The position numbers and the translations under genes were made by a program. Below, one piece after another: positions 34,407 to 46,600 of a stretch of 64,000 nucleotides of DNA. Each line of letters opens with the position of its first letter. Position 1 is the stretch's first letter. This DNA is from Mytilinidion resinicola (lineage: Eukaryota > Ascomycota > Dothideomycetes > Mytilinidiales > Mytilinidiaceae): positions 721,218-785,217 of the forward strand of contig NW_022985447.1 in NCBI RefSeq assembly GCF_010093595.1, written 5' to 3'. The notes under the pieces were generated by a model. The model did not search any database. It was given only the letters and a program-made list of their open reading frames with translations, and was not told the DNA's origin.

Positions 34407-35960
34407 ATGCCGGATATATCCATTCCTGCTTCGCAGCTCCTCCAAGTTCCTCCTAGTGCTTCCCAGGCGAAACAAAATTCGGTAGTGGACAATAAAAGGG
34501 CCATGGAACAAACACATGGAGGGAAGGATGTCTCCGTGACACCTAGGCACCATCCAAGAGTCTCTTTCCAGAATATATTCAGTCGAGAAGACCAAGCATC
34601 GAAATAACTCCATGATGAATCTGATATACGGCTAGCCGCAGAGTGGTTCTATCTGAAGAGACGAATCCCAAACTTCACACAGTATCAAGGTCTGACTAGA
34701 AAGATACCCATCATGGCTCAAGTTCGAGCTGTCGTTTTCGGAGCTTGGATCAACGTACTACTAGCATTCGTCCCAGCCGGATTATTGTGAAATAACTCAA
34801 TACCAGCTCGCCGACTACTTTTGCTATCAACTTCATTGCCATAAGTCCCTCTGGGGCCATGCTTTCTTTTGCCATAGACGAGCTCGTCCTTCGACTTGGG
34901 GACACATTCGGAGGACTGCTAAGCATGACCTTCAGGTTTGACCTTCGCTACTTCCGACATTAGGAACATAGACTGATATTTTCACAACAACACAGTCCAG
35001 CTGATAATTTTAGTTTTCTTGCTCAAGAGCCGGCAAATCATAATCCTCCAGACTTCACTGTTAGGCAGTGTTCTATCGAACCTGCTTTTGATGACAGGAT
35101 TGGGGTTCTCGTTAAGCGGAATCGGCTGCCTTGAACAGTACTTGAACCCCCTTGCAGCTCAAACAATCAGCATTCTCCTCCTGCTTGCGGTCTTGAGTAT
35201 CCTAGTCCCGACTGCCTCGCATCTCATGACTAAGATAAGCCCAGCTGAAACCCAAGCTCAGTCCCGTGGAACTTGCGTAGTGATCTTGATATCTTACGCT
35301 TTATGGCTCATTTTTCAGCTCAAGACTAACCGATCGATGTTCAATGAGCCGTCGAGACCAATTTCGAAAGCGAAGAAACCACTTGGAACTATTGACAGAG
35401 GCGCCGCGCAGAAAGGAATTGCTCAGATCGGTGCCGGAACTGCCGCCGCGGTCGGTGGTTCTGTTAACAAAGACCAACTCTTTGATTCAAGCCTAGATGA
35501 TAACGACGACGCTGTGTATTTCAGTCTGAGTCTCGCCGGCGGAATTGTTACTTTGGTCGCCTGTGTTGTTCTCATTGCGTTCAATACCCAATTTGCCACC
35601 GATAGCCTGTAAGGGCTCCTATAACACGCTGGACTATCGTATAATTTCGTCGGCCTAGTCATCCTCCCGATTCTGAGTAACGATCCTTCATTTGTTAAGA
35701 TGGCAGTCCGCGACAAGATGGATATCAGCACAGCTCTTACGCTGGAGAGGTGCATGCAGACTTCTCTCATGGTATTGCCGCTGATCGTCCTCCTGGCATG
35801 GTGCATGAGCATCGACGACATGTCTATGGAGTTTGATGGCTTCTCTATTGCCGCACTATTTGCTTCCATCATTATCATGATGTGAAATGGTATGCAGACT
35901 ATCAGGAGTCTTGCGCATCTACCACTGATCAATTTCGCACTAAACCACGGGCGCATCTAC
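34407..35960 (+). pseudogene. Vacuolar Ca2+/H+ exchanger (CAX/Vcx1-type) pseudogene
   Basis: CAX exchangers load Ca2+ into vacuoles using the proton gradient. Recognisable blocks in order: VFGAWINVLLAFVPAG, FAINFIAIS...MLSFAIDEL, LRLGDTFGGLLSMTF, QTSLLGSVLSNLLLMTGL, an acidic loop (DDNDDA), FNTQFATDSL, FVGLVILPILSNDPSFVKMA, RDKMDIS.ALTLERCMQTSL, LAWCMSIDDMSMEFDGFSIA. Defects: TGA at 34788-34790, a frame change after it, no usable acceptor before VQLIILVFLL (the conserved GNAVE of family members is missing there), TAA at 35610-35612 and at 35622-35624, and an early TGA at about 35883. The N-terminal leader (MPDISIPASQ...) is also cut by a stop at 34605. No intact protein is possible. Confidence 0.85.
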
Positions 35961-36300
35961 TCTAAAATGCAAGCTATAGCGTTTCCGCATACGGAAAATA
36001 CTTTCTGGCCATTTTTTAGCCTATTGCGACCGCGCAGGAGTGATGTGCAAGCTAGCGAATACGAACCAACTCGTCGAAACTACGCCGCTGATTCTTTTAT
36101 CTCTTCTGGTCCTTATGTGTATGTTATTTTCCTTCCTGCTACTTGAGTTGCCCCATGGTAATCTCAAAAGTCTAAATGAGACGGAAGCTTTTCATTTAAA
36201 ATATCCCAACTTTTCGAGACCACGTCTGCTACGTTTAGATTCATACTGCATTAGAAGAGGTAAACTAGACGCGATTAGACTAATACTTTTCCAACATCCC
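35961..36300. other. Intergenic, no gene seen
   Basis: 3' flanks of the exchanger relic and the MDR oxidoreductase gene. Some hydrophobic frames on the plus strand may be leftover exchanger C-terminus. Confidence 0.4.
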
Positions 36301-37293
36301 TCATGTGCCAATTCTTATCACCACTTTTCCCCTCGCATGACCAGACGCCGTCTTCGCAAACGCCTTCTCATACTCCTCCAACCTCCACACACTATCCACC
36401 ACCGTTTTGCACAGTCCTCTCTCCCAAAGCCCCGAAATAACAGCCAACTCCGCTCCCCTCGACTCCATAACGAAAAATAGCCCCTTCACTCCCCTCGGCG
36501 GTCCACCATCTGGCTCCTTATACCCCGGTACAATACTCACAAACCGCGCCCCTTCCCTCACCACCGTCCACGCATCCTCCATCGACCTGCTTCCCGCACA
36601 GTCGAAAACAACATCGAACTTCCTTCCCTCCTTAGCCCTAGCCCACGCCTCTAAACTCGTCTTCGTATAATCAACCACCTCATCCGCACCCAGCCCGAGC
36701 ACAAACTCCGCGTTCTTCTCACTACACGTCCCGACAACATGAGCACCCGCTAGCCGCGCGAAATGCACAGCCCAGAGCCCGACTCCCCCGCTCGCTGCCA
36801 GGATCAGCACTCTCTTCCCAGCGTTCGCCGCGACCTTGCTCCCATCAGCTTGCGGTGCCGCTAGCTCCCCGTGCTCGAACAGCGCCTGCCACGCCGTCTC
36901 AGCGCTCATCGGCACTGTTGCTGCGTCGACATCGCTTAGATCCTGCGGTCTCAGCGCCGCTTCGGAAGGAGTAATCGTGGCGTACTCCCGAGCACAGCCC
37001 TCGCGGGCAGCTGTCACGCGGCCGTAGATCTCGTCGCCGACTTTGAAAGGTGATCCTTCAACAGGCGTGAGAGTGGTGCCGGCGACGTCGAAGGTGGGGA
37101 CGTGAAGGAAGGGCCAGTCCACAAAGAGGCCCCAAGTGAGTTCGCCGTTGGTGATGGCCGTGGCGTGAACGCGAATGAGGTGCTCAGTTGGTGGTGAGAT
37201 GGGGACTGGGAAGGCGGGGCCGAGGGAGAGGGTGGAGGAGGTGGTGTTGAAAAGGATGGTGGGTTGGGTTTTGGGGACGGGTGAAGAAGACAT
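36301..37293 (-). CDS. Zinc-less MDR oxidoreductase (quinone reductase-like)
   Basis: Intronless, 330 aa, the usual length of medium-chain dehydrogenase/reductases. The N-terminal GroES-like half has HLIRVHATAITNGELTW and FDVAGT...GDEIYGRV. The Rossmann half has AASGGVGLWAVHFARLAGAHVVGTCSEKN (nucleotide-binding GGVG near 173) and ADEVVDY. The Cys/His zinc ligands of alcohol dehydrogenases are absent, placing it with NADP(H)-dependent quinone or enone reductases. The substrate is unknown. A TATATAAA on the minus strand at 37417-37410 lies about 117 bp upstream. Ends KVVIRIGT. Confidence 0.88.
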   Translation of the reverse strand: MSSSPVPKTQPTILFNTTSSTLSLGPAFPVPISPPTEHLIRVHATAITNGELTWGLFVDWPFLHVPTFDVAGTTLTPVEGSPFKVGDEIYGRVTAAREGCAREYATITPSEAALRPQDLSDVDAATVPMSAETAWQALFEHGELAAPQADGSKVAANAGKRVLILAASGGVGLWAVHFARLAGAHVVGTCSEKNAEFVLGLGADEVVDYTKTSLEAWARAKEGRKFDVVFDCAGSRSMEDAWTVVREGARFVSIVPGYKEPDGGPPRGVKGLFFVMESRGAELAVISGLWERGLCKTVVDSVWRLEEYEKAFAKTASGHARGKVVIRIGT

Positions 37294-37409
37294 TTTGGGA
37301 CGACGGGTAATGTTTGGATTTTGAAGTTCAACAGTTAAAGGGTGGGATATGAAGACCGGTAAGACTTGATGGTCGATGGGATTTGGAGGATAAGAGAAGT
37401 CGAGAGAAG

Positions 37410-37417
37410 TTTATATA
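37410..37417 (-). promoter_or_regulatory. TATA-box candidate of MDR gene
   Basis: TATATAAA read on the minus strand, about 117 bp before the ATG at 37293. Spacing suits a fungal core promoter with a short leader. Not tested. Confidence 0.4.
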
Positions 37418-37958
37418 CGACAAGACTAAGGCGTGCTCTGACACGTCACGTACTGCACAACCAAGGTCACAGGCGTGCTCGCGGACGCTTCAAGGGCGGA
37501 CGAGTCGAATCGCTGCATGTTCGACAGCGATGAAGCCGGAGATGACGAACCTGCACAGGCAGTACGCTATAAAGGTATATTTCAATGCTTGATGTGCTGA
37601 CTGAGAATGAGAAATGCAATGCCTAGACAATTGAAAATCATGGCTGAAGTCAGTTTCCGTGGAGAAGGCGGAGACTGAACAAAGACTGTGAGTACAACGG
37701 GCTGTAGGTGGATGGAGTCAGTCAATCAGCAGTAACATGCACGCCCAGGTGCAGCTGTCAGGTGTACGCCAAGACGAATAAAATCAGCGATTCTTCGTAT
37801 TGAGTCCCGACGCCTCCTCAACGCTTGGCAACGCTCCGATCCATTTCCGCGGAGTGAATAGCAATGCCGCCGAAGGGTACACATAGCCCCTTGGATCTAG
37901 CCCAAGATTTTGAAAACCAAGACTTTTCGCTCGTAGATTTCTGAAACCCAAAATGCAG
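37418..37958. other. Intergenic, no gene seen
   Basis: Region between the MDR gene promoter and the 3' end of NUP192. No coding frame recognised. Confidence 0.45.
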
Positions 37959-40900
37959 CTAGGAAAACAAGTTTCGCGTCGCTCGCTGCGACGTCGTCTT
38001 ATTTTCATACTTGAAAAGCATCAGGTTAGCACTCAGTCAAATTAAAAGGTCGTGATGTCTTACCTCTAGGAACCTCGTTGCACTAACAAGGACCGTGAAG
38101 CAATCGACGAGGTCGCTCAAGTCAGTATCCACGTCTTGTAGGCCTCCCACCTTTACGTTCCGCTTGAACACCGCTACCATGCTATTTCTATTTTCCCGGA
38201 GGAACTCTCGCGCCTGGAAGAGCGTCTGGTCGTTCTGAGGACCTCGCGAAAGGACCGCCGCGTTGATAATCCGGAGAACCGACAGCATCAGATCGAAGTA
38301 TTTCTTGAGGGCATTCGGGTTTTCGAACTCTATGGGAAAAGTTAGCGAGGAGGTATATAAATTCATTCAGTGGTGCTTACCAAGACCGATATCTGGATCC
38401 GCGGAGAATATCTGGGACTCCTGAACAGACTGAAAGAGACCTGCGTTGAGGACTTGCGCTGCACCTAGTTTCGTTTGGCTTATCCTGGCTAGGAGTGCAA
38501 GGCTGGCGTCATAATAAGACAGGAAAACAGGTACTTCTACGAGACGGTTAGCTATCGCGTTACAAGAATTGATGCAATACGCACCTTGTACATTGGCGGC
38601 CTTCAATTCCGCTGGAATGTGCTTGATGTGGTCGACCAGCACACTGACAAAGTTCAACCGTACGAAAGCTTCCGTCATGTACTTGGACCCTTCCCGAATG
38701 CACATCGCAACAAGGGCATCAAGGAACAAGAGCGCGGAAACCTTGCAGGTCCCTGTGCCTGCGTAGGCGTCATCGCAAAGGATTTCGATCAGACGATCGC
38801 CGGAATTCTTGACAATAGAAAGAGTATGCCGTCCTAGCGGAGATCCTTTTGTTGACTTTTTAGATGCTCCTCGAAGGTATCGGTAGGAAATGTGGTAACA
38901 GGCTTGCCGAAGCTCCGCAGTGCTACCAGCGCCCAATACTCCAACGAGTGATATTCGAAACAGTTGGGACAACCTGTCGTTCGCAAAATCTCCCGTCTGT
39001 GTTTTCTCAAAAGTAGTTGAGTCAAAGTCAATGCTCTGTATCAAAGCCCCAGCTAGACCGGACAACTCCACCGCCGTGTCTGAGGAATCTTCATACGACT
39101 TCTCGAGCTTTGGCAGTATCACTTGTAAGGTCTGTAGGATGAAAGCTATGCGGACGCCGGGCTCGAAATCGCAGCTCTGAAGAGTTACTGTTGTCAGCTG
39201 AGCCCATGCCTTGAGGGCCTCCTCTTGCAAACGGACGATCCTAGCGCGCTCATTATTGCTGAGTAGGCATGATAGAATGTCCCCTATTTCTGCGTCCAGT
39301 TCTTGCTTCCTGTTAGAAGCGCTAACAGTGCCGCCTTGCCTCACTTCGTTGCCGTGCGACACCGTTTGGTCGTTGGAAGTGTTGTCAATTACGCCACTCT
39401 GAATCAACTCGTTACATCGGAGACGAATGTATTCTCCAACATGGTCAAGGTCGTAAATTTCTAGTCCCTCTTCGTCTTTTCTGCAAACGTCCAGATCGAG
39501 ACCGTCCAGGAAAACTAGCGGAGGTGGGGTGTATGCTTCGTTGACCTCCAGCTCCATAAAGTCGAAGATGTCGAAGATGGTAGGGTTCTGCTGCTGATCT
39601 CCGCCGGGAAATACCGTTATTCCCAAAAGACTTGACTGAACGCGAGCCTTTTGTGTAGGCATTCCAGCGCGATCGTTAAACCGGAGTTCCTTAGCAGTGT
39701 ACTCGCAAAACAAGGATCTCTGGCGGAGGAAATTTTGAAATGCAACCGCGGAACTGCCAAGGCCTGCAAGGAGGAAGTCGACGCTATCAATCGTCTCTCC
39801 ATCCCACAATGTGTTCGCGTCCACTGTCTGAAGCGATATAGCTTCTGCGAAAGCAAAATCAAAGTCTCGTAGTTCTTCCATAACAAGCTCACTCGTGAGA
39901 GGCGACTTCCATAGCTTGTTGAGAACTTCCAGGCATTTGCGTTTTAGAGTTGACATCCAAGTGACATACTGGTCTCCGTCATTATCTGGATATTCAACCG
40001 CCAAACGCAGAATTGCATGGAACAGCGAAATGTGATCGTCCCAGAGGCTCCCAGGCGTTATGCTAACATGGTTATTGCCGCAAGAAAATCCCAGTAAAAG
40101 GTGCGCAATCGTAGGACGGTTTGGAACAGTGACTAGACAAGTGTTGAGGAAGTCGAGAATATGGTTTTTGATAACGTAACCAGGCGCCTCTGACTGTGCC
40201 TCTAATTCTCTTCCATCTCGTTTCATCACATCGACCAGTGATCTTGAGATTCGTTCGGCATTGTTGTCCTTCTCCATGATTCCGACGACCTTGCTGCGAC
40301 TCGATCGCTGCCCAAACCCTGCAGTAGGAGAGACTACGAGCTTGCGCGAGGAAGCAAGTTTCTCCAAAAGTCTTAATGAGACAATTGCGAGTTCTGTGTG
40401 CCCGGAGCCGCAATAGAACCCTAATTTAGTCACAATATCGAGAGAGCTAAGTACCGCATCTTCAAAAGAAGCCATGACTGGATTGGAGACTGATTTTCGG
40501 TGTTGAGATGAGCTTAGTTTAACCAGCGGTCGGACAATATCGAGATATGTAGCCTGACGAGTAAGAAGAAGATCCATGGTCTTGATGCTGAGCATTAAAG
40601 ACAGAACTAGCGGGGAATCTTCAGCTGCATCATCCACAGCACTCTCATTCTGGATCGCAGTCGAGAAAAGCTCCTTCAGCACCTTCTCGTTGAACAGCCA
40701 GTCCATCACTCGAGTGAAGGGATGGAGTTCAACATATTTCTGTAGCGACGACGCGTGTATAACTGCATCAACGCCAATGTTCGATTTGTTGGCGAAAATC
40801 ACTAGATCCTCGTTGAAAGAGTCGAGAGAAGTGATGATGAAGTTTAGACAGTTCCATCTGAGGACTTGTCGTTGCAGGCCGTCTGGCAATTCGCCACATT

Positions 40901-43220
40901 TGACGCCAAAGACACGGCCAACCACAAAATCGACATACGTATCAATACCAGCCTGGGGTCTATGAGTAGAGCCGAGAGTCTCTGGAAACGGAAGAGTGTC
41001 GCGAAGTTCGTTGAAGGAGTAGGGTTGGACCAAGGCACGAAGGAGCTCGACAAGGGCATACGATTCGTCATATCCACTTGCAAGGACTTCCCAAAGATTC
41101 TGTAACGAAGTTGCGTTAGCTATAGTGCTTTGCCGCGCATCGACAATAAAACCGCTTGCTGTCCATTTGTCGAGGTCGTTCCACATGACTGTTGCGATAG
41201 CCGGAGTCTTGTCGGTGAGCAACGCCGCCAGAGCACTGAACACGGAAGCTCGGAGGCGACTTTCAACTTTGTCCACGCACAGTTTTAAGTAGAGGCCCTT
41301 GACATCGATGCTGTTGTGATTGATCATCCAATCTCTGGTCTGCTTGCTTTCGCGACACAGATGACCGAGTAGACGGAGATAGCTTTCGAGCATCATCGCA
41401 CTTTCCGGTTCCACGATCTGGTCAACCGGGTTTTGAGCGGTCGGAAAAAGCGTGCCTTGTGTCGTCTTCCTTGGCTCGTGAATGTTCAAGCCAAGTTCGT
41501 AAAGTTCGTTGAAGATGTGCGTATAGCTCAAAGAACTTGTCCGCCGGATCTTCCCCGACGACGAACCACCTTCATCTAGAAGAAACTTATGAGCGGCATC
41601 GGCGCATTCAGGTCCATTTGACAGCGATTTTAGCGTCTCACAAAACGCAGCAATACGGGGTGTCGGCTGGCGTTTTGCTGCCCACTGTAAAAAGCCGAAC
41701 AGATTTCCTTCGGGATCAGACCAGAATAGCTGGTCCGCTTCCTCAGGAAATCCATCAAAGGCATATCCGATAATGATTAGGAAACGCTCCAGGTGGAGTT
41801 CATACTCCGCAGGCCCGCGTTGAAATCGAGAGTGCAGCAGCTTTCGTTGTTCGTCCTCCTCGGATTTTAGCTTTCGTAGAGTGTCCGGCATATTGGTGAT
41901 GAAAGCTTCCACAAAAGACTGCATCTGTTCCATAAGAAGAGTCTTGAAAAACTCCAAGGGCTGAGGCGAGGTGTCTGACGGGAGGATATGTGTTTCGTGG
42001 ATCAGATGCGAAACTAACCCGGCTTTGGCTGGATCGTACCATTTGCTAGGCTTGATATCCTGACTTATGGAGAGCATAAAGTGGAATGCACCATCTTTGA
42101 GGGCATCCATGAACTGGGCTGAGCGTTCTTCTGCTTCAGCTCGGGGATCAGCGGCTCGCTGCACAGGGTCATCGGCATTGGACTCAATGTATCTGCCACT
42201 ATATTCGGCTAACCACCATACTATTGTTGCGGCCTGCAGGTTCCGCAAGCCCCAAGGATCGCCGTCTTTGCTCACAATTTCCTTAGTGAGACTCCTTGCT
42301 TCAGCGGCAGTGCAAGGTCCAGAGTCCGGGTTCAGGTAGTTTATGAAGCATATGAGAATCGGAACGTAATGGATGGTAACAAGGTCATGCTTGTCCAGAC
42401 GTTTTATCTTGCGCAACAGCGACCGGAAATTTTCGAGGTTTGCGTATGGTTTGATGAGGTCCGTGCAGATGGCGCTCAGCGACTCGTGTTGCTTGATCAA
42501 GCTCTTTCGTTGAAACTCGTTTGTCTCCACGGCCTCCGAAGAAGGTATTTGGCCCACGACCTGGGCACTCTGCTCCCGTTCTGCCAGCTGTTGTAACCAC
42601 AGTTCCATGTCGTTCAAGCTCGCCAAGCACTTCCCCCAGTACGCATGTGCATTGGCGTTGCTTGTGTCTGTGGCGCCTACGATTTCCCGTACATAGTCCC
42701 CAAAGTCGATCAATCTGGGTTGCGCATTGGCTTCCTCGCTCTCCCGTATGGAGAGACGAATAATGACCCGCAAGCATTCGAGCAGGAACTGTCTGCGGTT
42801 CTGGAATTGGAGTATTGCGGTCATGAGGGGGGTCCGGTCGAAATCCTGCGCGCCTTGCTGCGCCGTATGGAAAAGGGCCGCGGACTTCAGCTCGTCCAGG
42901 TTCAAGCTGTCCGCTAGCTGTATGGTTTGTTGCTTGAAATCTTCGTTGATTTCGTATTCCTCGTCGTCGATGGTAATCCTACCTAAAGAGCACAGGGTCA
43001 GCCCGCTGTAGTCCTAGTGAGTCTAGCTGCGCGTACCAGAAGTCAGGGTGGTGCGGCTTGCGGCATTTTTCTCCGGTTTATCCAGCAGAGTCTTGAACTC
43101 ATGAATCCTGCGATCCAATTGATCTTTGAGTCTGTCGACGACAAGGACACCAGACTCTGCCAGGGCGAGCAGATCCTGGTGCAAGCCCTGAAGGCCCTCG
43201 AGGCTGTCTGAATCACCCAT
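37959..43220 (-). CDS. NUP192: Nucleoporin Nup192 (Nup205 family)
   Basis: Large alpha-helical scaffold nucleoporin of the inner ring of the nuclear pore. Proposed exons are 43220-43037, 42982-38381, 38329-38064 and 38009-37959, giving 1700 aa, close to the known size of fungal Nup192. Splice sites are G|GTACGC with TTTAG, G|GTAAGC with CATAG, and GAG|GTAAGA with TCAAG. The N-terminal block EEYEINEDFKQQTIQLADSL followed by LDELKSAALFHTAQQ is characteristic of the family; the rest is a long helical repeat solenoid with no FG repeats. The tail ends with a short basic exon (KTTSQRATRNLFS). The gene is divergent from TEL1. Confidence 0.93.
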
Positions 43221-43617
43221 AGCAGCAGAATGGCGCGACGAGTGTGGGCATACTGCGGCGACGCGGGATGTGGGCGTGGAGGTGAGCGGGAAGCTGTGTT
43301 TGCAGCTCGGTTTCCTCTAGAATTCGCTGTTTGACGCGGAGCAAGAAGACGCGCTAGCGCGGAGATACTTCGGCCGATCTTTTGGACCCCAGCGTGCCCA
43401 GCCCAGCTTCTCTTCCGTCTGAACTCGACCTCGCCCACGCAGTTAACGCCAGCTCTTCCGGTGAATGAAGCTCTGTCGCTACATAACTAGACGTCCTACA
43501 GCACGCGCCATGCTCAATATCTAGGGCGCTGCATCGAAGCTCCCGATATGACACTCCCCGTCCTACAACCTCATCCGTTGGCGTGGAACTTCTCCGCCGC
43601 CTCCAACCACACCCACA
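43221..43617. promoter_or_regulatory. Shared divergent promoter NUP192 / TEL1
   Basis: 397 bp between the two start codons, with no other gene. It must contain both 5' flanks and leaders. No TATA box recognised. Confidence 0.5.
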
Positions 43618-46600
43618 ATGCAAACCAGCATGGCCGAAGTCGACCACCCGCTAGGTCCGAAAGGTAGCCTTCTAGACAGCCAATTACCCGCTCAATCTAA
43701 CGTGTCCAGGTCTGTTTGCTACTGCAGTCGTCGACGTGAATAAAGCGGTCGAGAAACTCACGAGAGACAACTACTCCCGCTTGAGGTCGGAGCTGAGTGC
43801 GCTGGAGCTTAAAGAATTTGGAGACCTACTCGACGATATCGCGAGCCGTGTGGTTGACGACCGGCCGCTCTTCCTGCGCGGCAAGTCGAGCACAACTGCA
43901 GCGAAGTCGCGATTGAGGCTGCGCTCGAAAGCGCTTCGCCTTGTTGTCAGCCACAGCCTGTCTCGCATTTCAGGTACCCGAGTCAGCGACCTCATAACCC
44001 ATATCGACCAGACGGTCCGGTCAGGAAGCGAGGGCTTCATTGCGCCGTTGCTGCCGGAGTATCCTCAGATCTTGCGGGTACTCGTTGCATCCAGTACAAT
44101 CGTGGAACGGCTGTCGGAACAAGACAGAAATACTGCACTAGACCTATGCACTGATCTCCTTCCTCTCATAGTAGAGAGGCAGACTGGAGGCAGTGCTCAT
44201 TCCAATGGGCAATCAATAAGATCCGCTAGTGAATCTTTGTACAAATCTTCGAGCGTCGCTACGCCAAAAGTATTAGACGAGGAATCGAAATTGGATTTCA
44301 AAGAATCCGCGAACGCATTTCTATGGGCCTTGGCACATATAGTGGGTGCATCAAATGCCCCCGTTTTCGACAAGGACAGGTCAGAGCATATTCTCTCTGC
44401 GGCAATCAAATGTCTCGAAACGCGAAATGTAGACACCAAGTGTGGCTTCCAACTGATCAATTCTCTCCTCAAATTAAGTACGCTAGACTCTGGAGAGTTC
44501 ACCAAGTCGGCGGTTCGGCGTTTGATGCCACTGCTCAAGTCTTTTTGGTCCCTGAAAGAAATAAGAGAGGAGCTATTGATCATGCTAATCTACACTGACG
44601 CTTATATTTCAGCCATGATCCGGTCGGACGATGATGAATCATTCAAACTTGATCTTACATCGCTCTTAGAGACGATGCAAGCAGACTACAAAAAGTTCAA
44701 ATTAGCGCATGAAGTGCTCTGTTTTCGGCATGCAGGGAGACCTGTCGGAGCAAGATTCCCAATTGGTACACTTGCTTACTCGCTGCACAGCGAGCATGAG
44801 TTCTTGAAGTCTGACGCCTGTACCTCTTGGATGCATGCCTTCTACATATCCCACTTTGCGTCCATGCTCGATTCCCAACAGAATCGTAACGCTATCAAGC
44901 GTGAGCATGACAATGACATTGTCGCAAAAAGATCTCGTGTTGAGCACCGCCTTCACGAGTACTTGCGCGAAGCATCTGATCGTCGATTGCAAACAGCTAC
45001 TAAGACCGAGGACACTAGAGCCGCTGCTCTGCAGGTGATTTCTTTCATGGTACAAGAAGGACCACTAGACGACGAGGATTTGCTTCAGGTTCTTGAGACA
45101 CTCAATCCTTTGATAACTCACGATACGCCCGGTGTGTCTGCCTGGGCATTGATTGGGCTCACAGCGTAAGTTTTCCTTATCCTACAATTAGGCTGATGTG
45201 AGCTGACTCAATTTGTTACCAGGACGGCATTTCAAACATCATCAAAGTCTTCCAAGTTTACAGCTCAATGGGAATCTATTTGGCAGACCGCTGCTCGCAC
45301 CATCACGTCCGATTCTTCTTCTCGAGCTGCGTGCCATCTAATGAACGTGGTCCTCAGACTCGGGCTTGTATCATATGAATCCATCTCCGAGGTCGTCGAA
45401 AGAGTGCTGTCGTCTGTTGAGCTCAATGGGCCATCACTGCTCACCGAGTCTAGCTCGTCTTTATGGACCGCTCTTCTCCGTGGACGGACGGAGGGAAACC
45501 CGACGCTGTTTAATGAAACGTCAGAGCGTATATTACAATGGTTGTATTCCAAATGGACGCCCAGTATGTTGTCTCGTTCTGTCGTAGACCTTACTTCATA
45601 CTCACAATTGCATAGACCTCTTTTCAGAAAGATCATACGCTGAACCTAATTCCCTCTATTGCAATTCTCGAGACGTTCTCCGACTAATTGCGGCGTGCCT
45701 CGACCGACCCTCGCTCCCAGCCAGTGGGTCATCATTCGCCGTCTTGAAACCCATCGGTACAGCATGGCTTCACGCACAGTCTTGTCGTGAGCTCACCAAT
45801 TATCTACTGCTTTTCGACGAGAGTCTCCCATTTCAAACAAGTTTAGACGTAGAGTCTTTTACTTCAGATGTCAACACATCTCAACCTACCAATCATTTGC
45901 TGATGACAGAAGCAAGAGTGTTCGACTTCCTGGTCTCAGAGTTGGAAAAAACTCAACAAAAATGGAAACCGTGGACAATAGAATCCCCCCAGAGTATCAC
46001 CCAAAATATGCTTCGAATAGTTGCCACGCTGGGGTTCGTATGTTCCGCTTTATGTTATGCTGGAAGCCCTTCGCAGATTCGACGAATACAAAAGCTGGAG
46101 ACGGTGCTAGAAGCCTTGTTTCGCAGCTTCAGTAGCCTCTTCTCTCGTCGCTTGGATGACAAATATAAGCTGGATACAGTCCTTCACGTGTTTGCTCAAT
46201 CCGCACCTGACATTAGCCAAATCAAATCTCTGGATCCCAAGTATTTTCGCGAATCCGGAATCTGCGCTTTTGCTATCCACATGTCGAAGGCCTTGGAAAC
46301 CCAAAGAGTTTTGATGGAATCCTTTTATACCGAAGACATCGACTTTATGGACATTGACGATGGACCGGATTCTCAAATGACAGACGAAACTTTGCCTCGG
46401 GACCGGCGTGTGTCCCGGTATGATCTCGCTGCTAGTACGAGCCTAGAATCTCTTCGGTCATCATGTTCCGCCTACTTGAGTCTAATTGCTTGCGTCGTCA
46501 AGTCTCCAGTCGATAAAGAAGCCTACAACATTGTACCATCCGGATTCGTGAGCCATCTTACATCCATATCTGCGGCAGAGCTCCTTCACTGCCGACAGTT

